Source: Sitta carolinensis (lineage: Eukaryota; Chordata; Aves; Passeriformes; Sittidae). From it: DNA of 64,000 nucleotides. Below the pieces are notes generated by a model that worked only from the letters and a program-made list of their open reading frames with translations, was not told the DNA's origin and ran no database searches. The stretch spans positions 27,673,501 through 27,737,500 of the forward strand of contig CM063288.1 of the NCBI GenBank assembly GCA_032173965.1, read 5' to 3'. A program made the position numbers and the translations under genes. Below are positions 35,473 to 49,222 of this stretch, one piece after another; the first letter of the stretch is position 1, and each line of letters opens with the position of its first letter.

Positions 35473-38400
35473 TCCTGGTGAAGAATGAGGCTGGCTATAC
35501 CAGCAGTGCACTTGGCATTTCAGAAAATCGCCAGAAGTCAAGGAAGAGGAAGAAAAGGTGATGGGCTAGCAGAAAAGAAAATGTGGCTGGCTTCAAAGAG
35601 TACTCTAAAAGGTGCCTCTGATTAAGCGCCTTTCCATGCCCACCATTAAGGGAGGAAACAAATACTTCTGGGATTTTGCATTTTGCTAGGCTAAGTGATG
35701 ACAATGGATATATGTATACAAACAATATGTATATATAGTTTCATAGACTTTATATATCTAGAGATAAGCTTAAGTGGATGCTGTACTTAACAAAGGTAGA
35801 TGGCAACTCTGCAAAACATTTTGAAACCTTTTCTTCAGGCAAACTTCTCTAATGCCACGTGGATACAACTGTGGTGAACAGCAACAAGCTCCCTATCTGG
35901 GGAGCTCAATTTGCAAGAAGTTCAGCTGCAGAGCAATCACAACAAATGAGCAGCAGATGAAACAGGTATCACACATGGTGGGTGTAATAACACACTCAGA
36001 GGTGGTGGCTGCCACCACGCTCCTGGCCTGTGGTGCTGAGGCTGGGACCTAACATAGTGCTTTGAATGATGGATCTCCCAGTGGACTTGGGTGAAATGAG
36101 GCTGTTTTTAATAATGTGTGTGACACATGCAAGATGGAGATCACTGGCTGTTCAGCAGTTAGAAGGAAATACTAATGTCTTCAGGGACAGACTGGCAAGC
36201 TGGGGCAAGATATGAAAAAATTGTGGTCAAACACATGTCTCCAGCTGCCTCTACACGATGAGAGGCCATTTGGCAGGGGAGAGTGTTCTAGGAGCAGGCT
36301 CTGGCCAGTTGTGCTGTACTGAGTGTGTCAGCTCTGTGCTGCAGCAGCTTTGCCCTGTGACAACCTGTTTGGTGCACCACCTCCCAGTGGTTCCTGCAGG
36401 AGCAAGAGGCTGTAGGTATATAAGCAATACTCGTGAACTACTCTGACCTTGGACTGTTGGTGGTGAGGAGCCAAAGTTCCTATCTGGCAGGAAGTCTAAG
36501 TGTTTAAAAATTAAGATTCACTTGTAATTGAAGTGAAAAATTAAAATCTCAGCATCTTATGTTAAGGAAATTCAGGGAAATGTTGATTATTTCCCCAGAA
36601 ATTGTTCTATTAGTTTTAATGTTAAATATAATAGTCATATTAAATATCAAATGCATGGCTACAAAGGGTCAATGTAAATATTTACTGTAGCATTAACTAT
36701 ATGATATGATTGCAGTGGAATGTCTGGACTCATTTCCCCATTACAGTTTTATCATAATTGACATGTTTCCCCAAACATTTTGGTTTGAACAAAATGCTAT
36801 TGATCTTTTTCAAGAAAAACTGTTTTAGTCAGCGTTTTTGCAGGCAGCTGTGTCCCACAGGGTAGAAGTCAGGCTGACCTTGTCCCTTCCAACACCCTGC
36901 AAACAGCTCTTCTGTTGGGTTGCTCTTCCAGAGTAGAGTTTTCGATAAGACTGGGGAGATGCCATGCTCCAGGGGTGATTAGATTGAATCAAGTGGTGCT
37001 GTGAAAGGAATCTGGGACTGCTTAGGAGAAGAAAGGAGAGCAAAATGCTTTTGCTATGGGCATATTAATAACAGAAAGGGGAAATGCTAGAGCCAGCTAT
37101 TCACAGATATTCATTCTGTGTTTTTGGAGCTAAATCAATGGGAGTAAGGCCCCAGGTGCCTTTAGGAATCCATCCCTCAATGTGTTTGCAGTCTTGCATG
37201 GATGTGTCAGGACTAGCCCAGCCAGACATGCTGGAGTGGGGTTGTAAACCATGCTGAAATCCTGGACAGTGGCTCAAAAATGCTGAAGTGTTAGTTTGCC
37301 TTAAGCTCAAGCTGCTGGATCCAAGTTGTTCTGATGGGGTGGGCTGGTCTTGCCTCAGCCATCACTGAACACCTTTGCTGCCAGGGCACCATGATGGGCT
37401 TGATGGAGTCTTGTAGGAATGCTGGAGCCCTCTTGCACCTGCCTCTTTCCTGTGTACTACCAGGCTGCTCTCCCTGCACGTCCCTGGCTGTTGGCACCTT
37501 CCTGTAGGTGCAGGGGTTCCTCTCTTGTCCCCTCTGAGTCTTGCCTGCCTCACAGGCAGCCTCTGGGCTAGCTCACATCCAGGCTTATCCTGTCAAGGGA
37601 TGAGCAGCTCTCTGGCTGAAGCAGCTGCTGTAGGAGGAGGTGTAGGCAAAGCTGCTTTGTACCAGTTTAGGGTGGGCTTAATCATTTTCCACTTCTCAAA
37701 GTGGCCAAGTTTTCCTACTGCTCCTGCTGTCTGTGTGTGGTGGAATAAACATCTGTTGGGCAGTTCTAGTTAGCAAGTGAGGGCAATTACCCGTGGCACA
37801 GGTGTGTTATCCTCTGAAAGCTTTTATTTCTCTCAAATACATGGACATGTCTGCAAATAATTTGAGGCATTGCTATTATATAGCCTTACACCCTATGGAG
37901 GATAATTACTGAGCTTTTTTTCCTTCACCTTACTGTATCTTTGTTTTATTCACCAGAGGAAAACTCCCACTTATGCCACTCCCATTTGCCATATAAAAAC
38001 TCTCTTTGAAGTGGGAATACAAGTCACAATAAGTTTATTGTTAAAGTAAATTAGCACTGAATGAGAACACAGTGTATCTTTATAAGCGAATACAGTTTTT
38101 GGAGAATGAGCCATTAAATTCCAGTAGTTTGGCTCCTGTTCGTGGTTCACTGCCGGCTTGTGTGAGTGCCTGATAAGAATCAGTGGGAGAAAGAACTGAC
38201 CATCTCCTGCTAACAAAACACTTTTCTTTTACCTCTCTGTCTGCAAAATACTGAGCCTTTAGGGTTCTGTTTTTCCTTTCATTGCAGGCTGCATCTGCAT
38301 ATGATTGGAAACATACCTATAAGTCCCAGGATGTTCAGATAGAAAGCCTTGGAAGTTCAGTTCTACATCAAACCCTTTGAAGTTCCTTCCCATCCCTGAA

Positions 38401-41400
38401 AATGACTGATGGAAATGACGGATCATCTGAAACTTGTTAAGAATGTAATCCATTAACTCCCTAGTGGCTTTTGGATCAGGCCCTTGCAGTGGGGTCTCCT
38501 GAAATAAGGGACATTCATTTTCCATCTCAGTTTTACTCCATTATTGATTGGTAAGAATCTGAAATGGGATAAAATCTAATTTAAATTTTCTTTTCCTACA
38601 GTAATTAAAACAGTCTTTAAATGGCAGCCTGGCATAAAGTGATGCCTAAAATAGGACAAAAATAACAAAAAAAGTTTGGCTTGAAAATTCCAAAGGAAGT
38701 TGGCATATTTGAAACATGGGCTGGACTGTAGCGCTAGTTTACTCATCTGGTTATTTTCTGGATCCCGGGGCTCATCCTATTCTTGAATGTGGTAGCAAAT
38801 TTTCCTGAACAGGGGACAGAGGGAGCATGGAATGCAATTGCTAGCTCCATGCTTTCTGGCCTAGGCTCCATTTGCCTTGGTATGTCTCTAGATTGTGCTT
38901 CCAGAGCACTCAGCAGAGCTAGATATGAAAATCTCCTTACCACAGGGCATTCCAGTATTTCCCAACTTCCCCATGATCTTTGCAGGAGACTTGAACAAAT
39001 TCTAACTGCCTGCTGTCCCTGGCTCATGAGTGAGCAGTGGAGGGAATTTGCTGACCTGGCTTAACATACTGGTATGCAAAAAACAATGCCAGGATCTGGT
39101 GAGCATGGCAGCATCTTAAAATGGCCCTGTGTGCATCCACAGTGAAGGCTTAGGAAAAAAATTACAACTTTACTACTTCTCTTTCCGTGGGCTGTTTAAA
39201 GTTGGCACAGGAAAAACTGGAGAGTTTGTCTTTTTTCTTGGTTTGGACTCTGAACTCTTTACATTTGCATATATGTCTCTTGGTAGGGCTGTTACACACA
39301 GGGTGGAAGAAACCTAGCTTTTCCTATCAGACCTCTGGTTTCTGTGGAAGAACAGCTTTCCAATTTTTTACAGTTTTCCCTGAGGTGGCACCTTGGAGAT
39401 GGTATAAACACAGAGTCCTCTTAGAATCATTTTGTAAATTCACAATGTAGACTAAGATACATTGATCTTAATGGATGAAATAGAAAAAAATCAAACTAAT
39501 TATGTCTTAGGAAAACAAACCTTCTGAAGTGAAATATTGACTTGCTGTGGGCAGTGTTGAAGCCAATGCCTAGAGATGATTATGTGAGTCCTCCTCTGGG
39601 CTAGGAGAGCCATCATTTGGTGTGTTGGATCAAGGGTCCAGTACCCCAGCACTGGGGACACTGTGGAAGCCATAAGCCCAAGGCTTGGAATCCAGGACTG
39701 GATGGTGTGAGCTGGATTTTCTTGGACTATGGCAGTTTCTTAGGGCTGCAGTAGCCTGTGGCAACTGGCAGACATTGCTGCAGCCCTGAGGTTGCTCTAG
39801 TTAGCACTGGGAGATCTTCGCAGTGAAATATTTCATGCTGTAGGAACTGAAGTGCTAAATGCAATGCACTTGGGAGCACAAGGCCAAGTAAAGCATTAAC
39901 ACCAGAGTTAAGACAAGCTAATTCAGGAATAACTAATACTGTTGACTTTGCTTGCACAAAATGTCACTTTCTTTGAGCTTTTATTTTCTCTCCCAAGAGC
40001 AGGTTTAAGGGCAAACACAAATATTAGTCATCTTTCTCCTATTAATTATTGTTAAAGATTTAAAGGGTCATAGACTTTGAAGTTAATGCCCCATTCAATG
40101 TGGGAAAAGGCAAAACTGTACATCCCCAGTGCTGTTGTTCTTTCTGGCTGGCTGGTTGATCACAGACTGACTGTCCTGCCTTGTGACATCGGCGGCACAT
40201 GGTGTTACTTAGGGGCAGCACTTGTGAGAAGAACAGGGTTTCAGGTGAACAAAGCAAGCAAGTGAGCACAGCTGCAGGTGTGCAGCACACGTGCATGTGT
40301 GTGCACTCCTGCACATGGAGGGGAATGAATGCAGCACAGCCCTGCTCCTAAATCCTGGTGTGCCAAGGCCTGTTTTCCTGCCCGTGCAAGATTTTATCTT
40401 CGCTTATCCTGTACAGCAATCTCTTTCATGTCATATATACAAAAGGACTTCTGAAATCCTGGATTTACTTTGGAATAAAGTTTTGATTTCCTTCAAATGT
40501 GGGTGGTTTCCAGGCCCTGCTCCACTCTCAAAGTGACTCTGTCCAAATGGCATTGCAGGACTCCTGGATTCACATTTGTCATTTCCAGGTCAGATTTCTT
40601 AGCTTTACAAAAATGAAGATGTTCCGTAACCCTCTGCCCACTTCCTTGGATAAAGATGAGTAGAGTTATTCCTTTCTCAGGTACGTCTTCTCTTGCCTGT
40701 ATGATTGCCTTTTATAAGCCCTACACAGATACTATGAGGGATGGAGTTTGGACTCATATTTAGAGCTATTAATGGGGATATGTGTAGGAAAAAAGGACCT
40801 AACCCTGCTAACAAGATTTTAGGAAGGTTTGAAGAATGGAAGAGCTTTTATGAACTTAGCATGTTTATAATGCAACATTGAATTTAAACCTATGAAAAGA
40901 CGAACAACTTGGCCCAAAAAAATTATTATTTTTACCTAATCAGTTTCATTTGCCATGAATGCAGTTTTGAAGCAATCAAAGACAGCTATTACTTTGGATC
41001 AAATTCAATGAATAATTTTGGCTAGAAGTGTTGAAATATTTTTTATTATATCCATATAACTATACCTGTATCAAAAAAACATGCTCTGCACTTCCCAAAG
41101 CATTTCAGTTTGGGGCATTTGTAAAGAGATGGAGTTTTTTTCTGCTGTGACAATTCAAGCTTAAAAACTGAGATTTGTAAATGGTTGTATCTTTTCCTGC
41201 TGTCTAAAAAAATTAGGATAGAATATTCTGAATGATGGGTTTTTTTCTTTTAAACCTAGGCAATTTTTCTGGGAGGATTAAAAAAGGAAACATTTCATCA
41301 AGAGCAGATCTCCTTAAGAGTCCTATTCATTGTAAAATTTAATTTTTTTTAATATTGCTGCTGAGCCACTGAACACAGCTCTATTTGTCATAAAAGCCAG

Positions 41401-41404
41401 GGAA

Positions 41405-41470
41405 ATTACTGCCTGGAAGTGGGATTTGGTCCCACATTGCTTCTGTGCTCTGATTACCACTCTCCAGGGC
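41405..41470 (-). repeat. Possible MIR-like tRNA-SINE fragment
   Basis: On the minus strand GAGAGTGGTAATCAGAGCAC followed by TGGGACCAAATCCCA parallels the MIR A-box region (ATAGTGGTTAAGAGCAC) and B-box region at about the right spacing. The B box is badly decayed. Confidence 0.35.
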
Positions 41471-44400
41471 ATTCTAGGGTGTCAGATGCTCTACCTGCCT
41501 GGCCTTGATTGAACACTATAAGAAGGAAAGAGAAGGACTCATTCTGTAGCCTGGCCTTCCTTTCCAGTACATGGGTGTCCACAATGCAACTCTCACCCTT
41601 TACTGAAAAGGTCTGTTAAAAAACAAAAACCCCCAAATCAAAATAACCCCCCCAACTTTGTGCAGTTAGAGTGGATATCCCCAACCCTGTTGTGAGCAGC
41701 AATATTTGTAAAATTGGAGCAGCATTTCTCACTCATTTCTGAACTCATCTGCCTCTTCTGTGACAGTGACAGGCTCAGAAGTGACTGCTGATTACAATAG
41801 GTGGAAATCATGAATACAGAGGGACTGGGAGGAAAATTGCATTGCAATCTGCCATCCATCCTGGAAAGCAGAAGGGAGATGATGCTGTGCCAGCATGTCC
41901 TCTGTACATGCTGTTTAAGGGCAAAAGGGGAGCTGGACTCTCCCGGGGTTGATGCTGAGCTTTAGCACCTTTCAGGAATCACCTCTTGAAGCAAATGAGG
42001 GAACATGGTGAAGGCAGCCCTGGTTCCACAGCAGGGCTCAGGGCAGCAGGATATCATCACCTGGCAGTCGGCAGGTTGAGGCAACACTGGAGAGAACCAC
42101 TTGGCACGGGGCAGGTGGACCAGACAGCAGGAGTGCAGCACCATGTGCTCCACGACTTGGCATTAATGAGACACCTATTGGAATTCTGCACACTCCTTAA
42201 AGGCCTTCTGTGCGGAAAATCGTTACATTTACCCTAATCCTTTGCCAGTGAAAAAACAAACTGGAATCTTCCCCGCTGTACTTATTTGTGGACTTCCTGG
42301 GAAGCTTTTGGAGCTGTGCAAGTCACTTTGCATTGTGGAAAGAGGTGCTGAGAGGTAGACAGCTGCTGCAAGCAATGCGCTAACTGGAAGGTCTGGTGCA
42401 CAAGGTGGGCAGGGTTCAGCATTAAGGCCTGTTATTTGACTTAACAGTCAGAGTTGAGTTTTTCCAAGCAGTTTCCCTCTGTGTGTGCACACTCTGAAAA
42501 GCACTGTTGCTGCACACGCAGAAGAGAGCCAGCACACCACTGATGGAAGCATGCAGTAGAGAACAGCACTTAGAAATGCAGGCCCCAAGATTTGGGCTCT
42601 ATTTTAAAGGACCTTAAATATCTGGCATGCTGATCTCTACCCAAAACACTGGGTATAGGATTAGCAGTGAAGAAGTAACTTAGCCAGTCCAGGCTTTGTT
42701 TAGAAGCGCTTTTTCGTAGACCAGCTTAAAAACTGTTGGGTTCCTCAGTGGCAGTGGCATGCAGTCTGTGGAAATAGGCTTTGTATGAGGAGCACTGTGT
42801 TCTCTGGCTTATGGTGCACCTGGACTGGTGGGAAGGGCATGGTGGGAAGGGTTGTCTTAGGGGGCCTTATTGTTTTCTTCCCGAGGAGATGTCCACTGCA
42901 CATATACTTTCAAAGTAAATGGCTGCTCTCCTGCCCTCATCCTTTGCCTGCACTGCCATTTTATGATCACAGCCCTGATCTACCACCCCTGATGGTTCAA
43001 ATTTGAAACTCTGGCTCAGCTGCTGGAGAATTTAAGTGTTGCTCCTGGAGCCCTGCCCCATAGAGCTGACTCTTGCTGAGGCAGAACTAGGAGGTATCTT
43101 CTGACTTAATGTGAGCTTCACTGGTTTGCAGCACTACAAGAAGTGACCCTGCACCCTCAGCCTTGGCATCTCTTTCTTCAACCTGCCTAGAGAGAAGGAT
43201 GAGAAAGAGAGCAACATCAGAAAGGCAGAGGAACTATTCTTTAGTTGGGGGCTGGGATGCCCTACTACTTACTGTATCTGAGATCAAGCATAGCATCCAT
43301 CCTCTGTAGTACCAAAGCCAGGAGGCTGCAAGAAAAATGTATAATCATGTGCCTGGTGTGGTAGGGGGAGGGGAAAATGTCTTTTAAAGTGTAATAACAC
43401 CTAGGTTTTATAATCCTGCCCAGCTCAGGCTTGACAATTCTTCCGATAGCCCAAATACTATAAATTTAGTTGAAGATAACAGAACAGATGGGCAAAACAT
43501 ATGGTTTGTAGGTAGTGTGTGGTGGTTGATATTTGTGGTACATTAGGGGAATTTATTTTATTCTCTCTCTTTCCTTGTATAACTTTTTTTATACTTTCTT
43601 GAGTTCTTTGTGCCTTTAGGTGTGCTTGGGGCTTTGCAAATGTCTTATAACTTAGCTTTGTTCAACCAAATTATCTGTTGCTTTGTACATCTTTAGAGAG
43701 TTTATTGCCTGTACATGTTAACTTCAAGCTCCAGTTTGAGCCAGTACAAGCTGGATCGCTTAAAGACCAATCACTTATTCCATTTGTCCCATTAATATTT
43801 ACGGAGAACTTGAATGGACAAGTGATACAGTATTGAGACTGCCCTTAGCTTGGCTGCTTTCTCAGCCCTCACAATGTGCACTGGACACTGAGAGTTTGCC
43901 ACGGATGCAGGGTGTGACTGCCTGGGCTGCCTGGGAGCTGCGTGTGACCGGCTGGGCAGAGGCCACATTCCCACCCAGACTGGCCTTTCCCTGCGGGGAC
44001 ACAGCTCCCCACCAGCTCTGTCTGCAGGAGGGGACACCTCAAGCAGTGTGTGCTGTTGCCAGCAGCATGGATGGCTTCCCTTCTGGTTTTGTTTAGAGAA
44101 AACCTGCCTATTCTGCAGGAGACTGCTGGAAAAACACCAGAATATTAACCCCCTGATTTACCTGCCAGTCTCCTCCCCAGCAAATCTGAGAGTTATGCCA
44201 GAGCTAGATACAATACTGAGCTTTTTATACGATGTTAGACCTAGGAAAGTCAGATTATGTTCAGTGCACAAATATGCAAATGTTTCAAGTGTTTGCTTAT
44301 GAAAATCTGAGAAAAGCTGAGTAAGAATGAGTCATGGTTACAGCACAGATTTATGTTTAAAGGAAAGGAACGGTTAGAGAAATGTAGAGGACACAATACA

Positions 44401-44984
44401 TTTGCCCATAACTTTACAATGGTTCAGAAGAGCCCTTTTTTTTCTTGCAAAGGAAACTTGAAATCTGGCCTTTCTATCAAGCTGTAGTTTGAATGTTTGG
44501 CTGTTTCAGTAGGTGCATGTTTTTGCCATACTGAATGAACAGGATAAAGTCCAGCTTCTGATAAAGGATGAGGCTTGAACCAAACTCAGCTTCAGCTGAC
44601 AGAATTTTCTATCCCTGAATCTCATCTAAGGTGCTGTAAGTTTTGAGACAGGGTGCTGACCCACCTACAAATGTCTGCCTTGTTTTTATTGAGTGTACTC
44701 TTGTGATGTAGGGACAGTGTCTTGGACTAGAGCTTCTGAATATGTTTAAGCCTTTGTTATCCACTGATCCACCTTGGTTCATCACCTGCACATCTGCCTT
44801 CCTGCAAGCCCAGAAGCTGCAGGTATCTGTACTCCCTCTCACATTCAGTAACGAAGTCCCTTGCAGTGGTATTCTCCATGTATTGCTGACCTAATGCATC
44901 CCACTTTGGTGAATGTATCTGAAAACCATCTATAGGTTTTTGACCTCAATTTATACCGAGGCTCTTCCCTATTATCTCAGACTC

Positions 44985-45017
44985 CTTAAAGCAGTCTGGT
45001 GGGCTTAAAGCAGTCTG
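44985..45017 (+). repeat. 14-bp direct repeat, 19-bp period
   Basis: CTTAAAGCAGTCTG occurs at 44985 and 45004. Confidence 0.85.
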
Positions 45018-48000
45018 TCATTAGAGATGTAGAGTCTGTGGGCACCCTGGTCAAATGAATAAGGTAAATCTTTTCTGTTTTGCAAACACTGTAAATATGC
45101 TGTGAATATGCTCCATTTGCCATAGATGACATGAAGTGCATGGCATCAAGTTTATCCTGATGAGAAAGCCAAATGTGTCATGGGGGACCAGATGAAGCTG
45201 AGCTGAGAGTTTAGATTCATTTAACTGAGCCAGGCTTGGGTTGATGTCCATGCTGCTGAGAGCAGGATACTGAATAGCTGTGTTTTTATTCAAACTGTGG
45301 GAAATTGAGCAGAAGATTACTACTTTAGCTGTCTGGGAAGATGCACTGCAAATTAATGGAAACTAAGGATGTAATCCTGCAATGCATTTGGCATTCCTCT
45401 TATCAGTGTATGCTTGATGAGTAAATCTGCTCCAACCAATGGGGTCAGTTCTGGGCTCCCATTGACAAAGATGGATTTCAGGATTGACTTGTGGAATCAG
45501 CTCACTGATGCAGATTTGTGTTTCAGGAGCAGCGGTCAGGTTCCAGCTGGCAGAAGGTCAGTGTGAGTGGTCACTGAAAGCACAGCTCAAGGCTAAGGGA
45601 AACTGTAGGAGAAGGATTATCTTGGCGATGCAATTTGGGCCTTCCTGAATTTTAGGATTATTGCAATATGCACATGCTGATCAATGAAAATCTTAACTCT
45701 GGCATCTCCCCCTTGAGGTCGGATTTTAAAATTACAAAATTCTGAGAATCAAAGGGAACTTCAGAACTGCATTGAAGACTGAAAGCTGCAGTTCCTTGTG
45801 CAGGCTTGTGATTCCCATGTTATCTGGGTACATTATGGCTGCCTGGACAACCTAGGAAATGAGGGAGTAAAGTAGTAGAGAAGGAGCTTTTCATTAGTAT
45901 CTGTTGATACCAGAGTAAGCAGAACTGGGATCCAGAACTTGGAAAGGTGAAGGCTAAATTATGGGCCTGATATTAGTGGAGGATGAATGTTGTGCCTTAG
46001 AGGATGAATGTGTTGCTTAGTCCATCTCTGAAGGTCTTTGGAGAGATGCTGTGGCTGGGGACAGGATGACTGTGCCTGGGGAGCTCTGCAGATTGATCTT
46101 GTTCTTTTACTTGACTGGAGAACACTTCTGCTCCAACACACAGCCTTTTTAAAATCATAATGTGTTTACAAAGTCACTTTTCAAACCTGGAGTACATTCT
46201 TAGGGAGGGATTCCTGCATGGGTCAGAAGTTTTAAAAGAATTGTTACTGAGTTTCTGGTGTGTTTTATGTATATACATATTAGAAATGTTTCTTTTGGAA
46301 GGTTGCAGGAAGTATAACTATTCCCTTGGTCTTTAAGTGAGGTGTTTTTTCAGCTGTAATTGTGTCTTTTATTCTTAAACTTACCCTTATAATTAAAAGG
46401 GCATGACAAACTTCTGCATTCCTAAATACTGACCCATTTCTTGATGTATTTTTTCCACTTTTCCCTGAGTTCTTAGTTCCCAGGTAGCCAAAATTATCTG
46501 TTTGCTACTAATAGCTTTTCCACCCACTTGCCCCACCTAGTTAGAGGTTCAGCAATGCAGCACTTTAAAATTAGCCAGAACACAATTTTTCTTGGGTTTA
46601 CACTGACTGTGTGGCTGTAGCTCCAGCAGGGAGAACAGAGTCAGTCTCAATCTATAAACATTAGTTCTCTGAAATATTTGGCAGTGATTTCTTTTAATCT
46701 TATTGCAGAAATTTCCTTTGCAGGACCATGAAAAATGTATTTTACATCTGATAGGGTGTTTAATGAATCCTTGGTTTATTCAGAGTTTCAATAAATGTGT
46801 CGTGCTGAAAACTTTATAGACAGGCCCTTTGGCAAGGGAATGGGACAGAGTAGAGCTGCAGCCCTTAAAGGCCTGAGGCTGGAATCACCATTGCACCACA
46901 TTTGGCTGAAAGGGGGTGTATGCCTGCAGTGCCACAAGGTAGCAAATGCCATCCTGATCCTGAAACAATTTTCATCTGCTGTGCACTGGTATAAGTGACT
47001 GCACGCAGCCTGTGCACACATTTCTGTGTGGCAGAGAAAATTGCAACTGAGAAGAGAGCTATAAGCACCAAAGGATACAAAGGAAGAAGAATGAATGCTT
47101 GTTGGTATTGCTGTGGAGAAACAATAAAATCGTTAGTAACAAAAACTTCAATGAAAGAGGATTTAGCTATTGGCTTCATAGACGGCTGTGACTCTCAGAG
47201 CCCTTTACTCTGGCGAGCGTTTAGCAGCAGAGTTACCCAGGGCTGCAGCTGTCCCTGGTGCCCCCAGTGTGCCTCTGCTGAGTTCTCCTCTCCCTGAAAT
47301 CTTTCATGCAGCTGCTGCCTCACAGGGCTGAAGATTTGTAGGCCAGTTTGCTTCTCCCTTTGCTTGGATGTGGTGACTGGATTAGCTAATAAAGGGGCTT
47401 CACTGTGAGAGTAATGTGAGCTAGTGAATGGAAGGAGCATGTTGACTTTCAATTCCATAGCACTTATAATCTGTTCAAGACCAAAAATGTCATTTGTTAC
47501 CATAGGCTTGAGACTGCAAAAGCAGTCTAATGATATCTCTATTTGGACTTATTTATATTGCTTGTACACAAGCCTCTCTTTCCTGTCCTTTTAAAACAGG
47601 AAAGGCCACGAGAATCTGGTAGCAGTGAGGCTGTCTGTCTTTGGGGAGACAGCACACAGGGCAGCCTGTGCTCCCCACAGATATCCTGCCAGCAATGCCA
47701 TTCCCTCCCCATTAGCAGGGATGTGTGACTGGCCCAAGGCGAGGATGGGCCTTGTTTGCTGTCAGACCTGTCTTGGCTTATTTTGGCCCACAAAGTATTT
47801 TCCTATTCTCGTAAATTTATCCTATAGCTTGAATTCAGTCAACAAAAAATTTTCATGCAGAATTTAGGGCATTTAATTTAATGTTTGGAGAAAGATCCCA
47901 GGTCGGGCTGAGGCACAAGGTAAACTCATTGAGGCCATCTTTGGGTTCTTTTTGTATTAGCACAAGGAACCATAGTTCTCCTGCTGTTACTGGACTTCTG

Positions 48001-49160
48001 TATAAAAGTCCATCTAAACTGGGTGTTTCTGCCCACATGGAATAAAATGAAGGCATAATAAATAAGTCAATAAAATCTGTCTTTGTGAGAAGTAAAACAG
48101 CCCCTTTGTGTATGTACATGCCAACGCCCAGAGTACCCTTGTAAAACAGAAGCGGCAGCTCTTCTCCCAGTCCCTTCCTGGTGTGAATGTGGCAGTGGGT
48201 GCAGTCTGCACCAGGCCCTTCTGCTCCTGCAGAGCACCAGAAGAGTTAAAACAAAGAGCCAAACACTCTTGAAATTGAAGAGGCAGCAGGAGCTTGGCAT
48301 CTGTTTTGAGAAAGGAGGAGGAAGCATGAGTAAATATTTGAGGGGAACAACCGTTTAGTCTTTTCAGGGGCTCGGTCTATTGGGTTTTGCTGAGGCCAGA
48401 AGGATGAAGCCCTGTGTTTGTCACTAGGACTAGGTACACATGGTTCCGTGGATTTTGTACTTTTATAGCTGCTTTGGGATAATTTAAGAGAAAAAAATAA
48501 TCCTTTATGGTCCTTGATTATCAGGTTACAGTTTATTAGAGATATAAATGCCAGCAATTTAAATGACTCTCTATTAGATTGTCCTTGAAAAAACAAAATT
48601 TCTAACCAAAAGGACAGTGCAATGAATTTTCTATGAAACAATAATACATTTTAGATAGAACAAGTACTGTATATTTTTAAGTTTTAAATCACTGAGTGCT
48701 TCTAAGCAAAATATCTGTGCATTGTTTATCTTCCTTCTTTATGAACAAGAATATTTTATTGCTAGCTATTATGAACTCCACAATCTCTATGCAGAGATTA
48801 TAATGGGCTAGATACAGGGCGCTATCAATAATCTTAGTTAAGGTTTCAGTTCTATTAGCTTACTACACTGATAGCATTCACTGTGGATTGAATGACAGTC
48901 AAAAGAATACCACAAGAATAATTGGACAACATTTACCTGTATGAAGAATTATTCTACGGGGCTGTATATCACTGATTCCTGAAAGTATGGCTGCTCTTTA
49001 TATTGCAGTTTACTGCTGCCATTTCACTGTACAAAGGATTATAAAGCTGGAGGGTTACAGAAGGACGCTTGTGTGAAGCTGTATTGAGTGCTGGCTGCAG
49101 TGGCTTGTCTGTACTTGATTGTCTTCCAGATCTCTGGGGTTGTGCTCCACCTGTGCCAAA

Positions 49161-49222
49161 GAGTGTGTCGTCTAGTGGTTCCCATCCATTCTGGAGCCAA
49201 GCCTCATGTTCGAACCCTGGCA
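49161..49222 (+). repeat. MIR-like tRNA-derived SINE head
   Basis: TCGTCTAGTGG at 49168-49178 resembles a pol III A box (TRGCNNAGYGG), and TGTTCGAACCC at 49207-49217 resembles a B box (GGTTCGANNCC). Between them CTGGAGCCAAG matches the MIR string CTGGAGCCAGA in position. The spacing is as in MIR. Acceptor-stem pairing expected of a real tRNA gene is not seen, so a SINE remnant is the better reading. Confidence 0.5.

Larger units (their letters stand above)
35473..49160. other. Intergenic gene-desert segment, no exon supported
   Basis: Open frames are short and without recognisable domains. Minor structures are the AT-rich stretches at 36480-36800 and 40890-41380, a MIR-like fragment near 41.4 kb, short duplications at 44985 and 45979, and a palindrome ATGTATATACAT near 46270. 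The stretch 48480-48960 is AT-rich with several SOX-core strings such as GCATTGTT and AACAATAA. Confidence 0.7.

Noticed and set aside
36855..36900. CR1 3' end suggested by GACCTTGTCCCTTCCAACACC
   Set aside because: Only about 25 bp resemble CR1 and the flanks do not continue the alignment.
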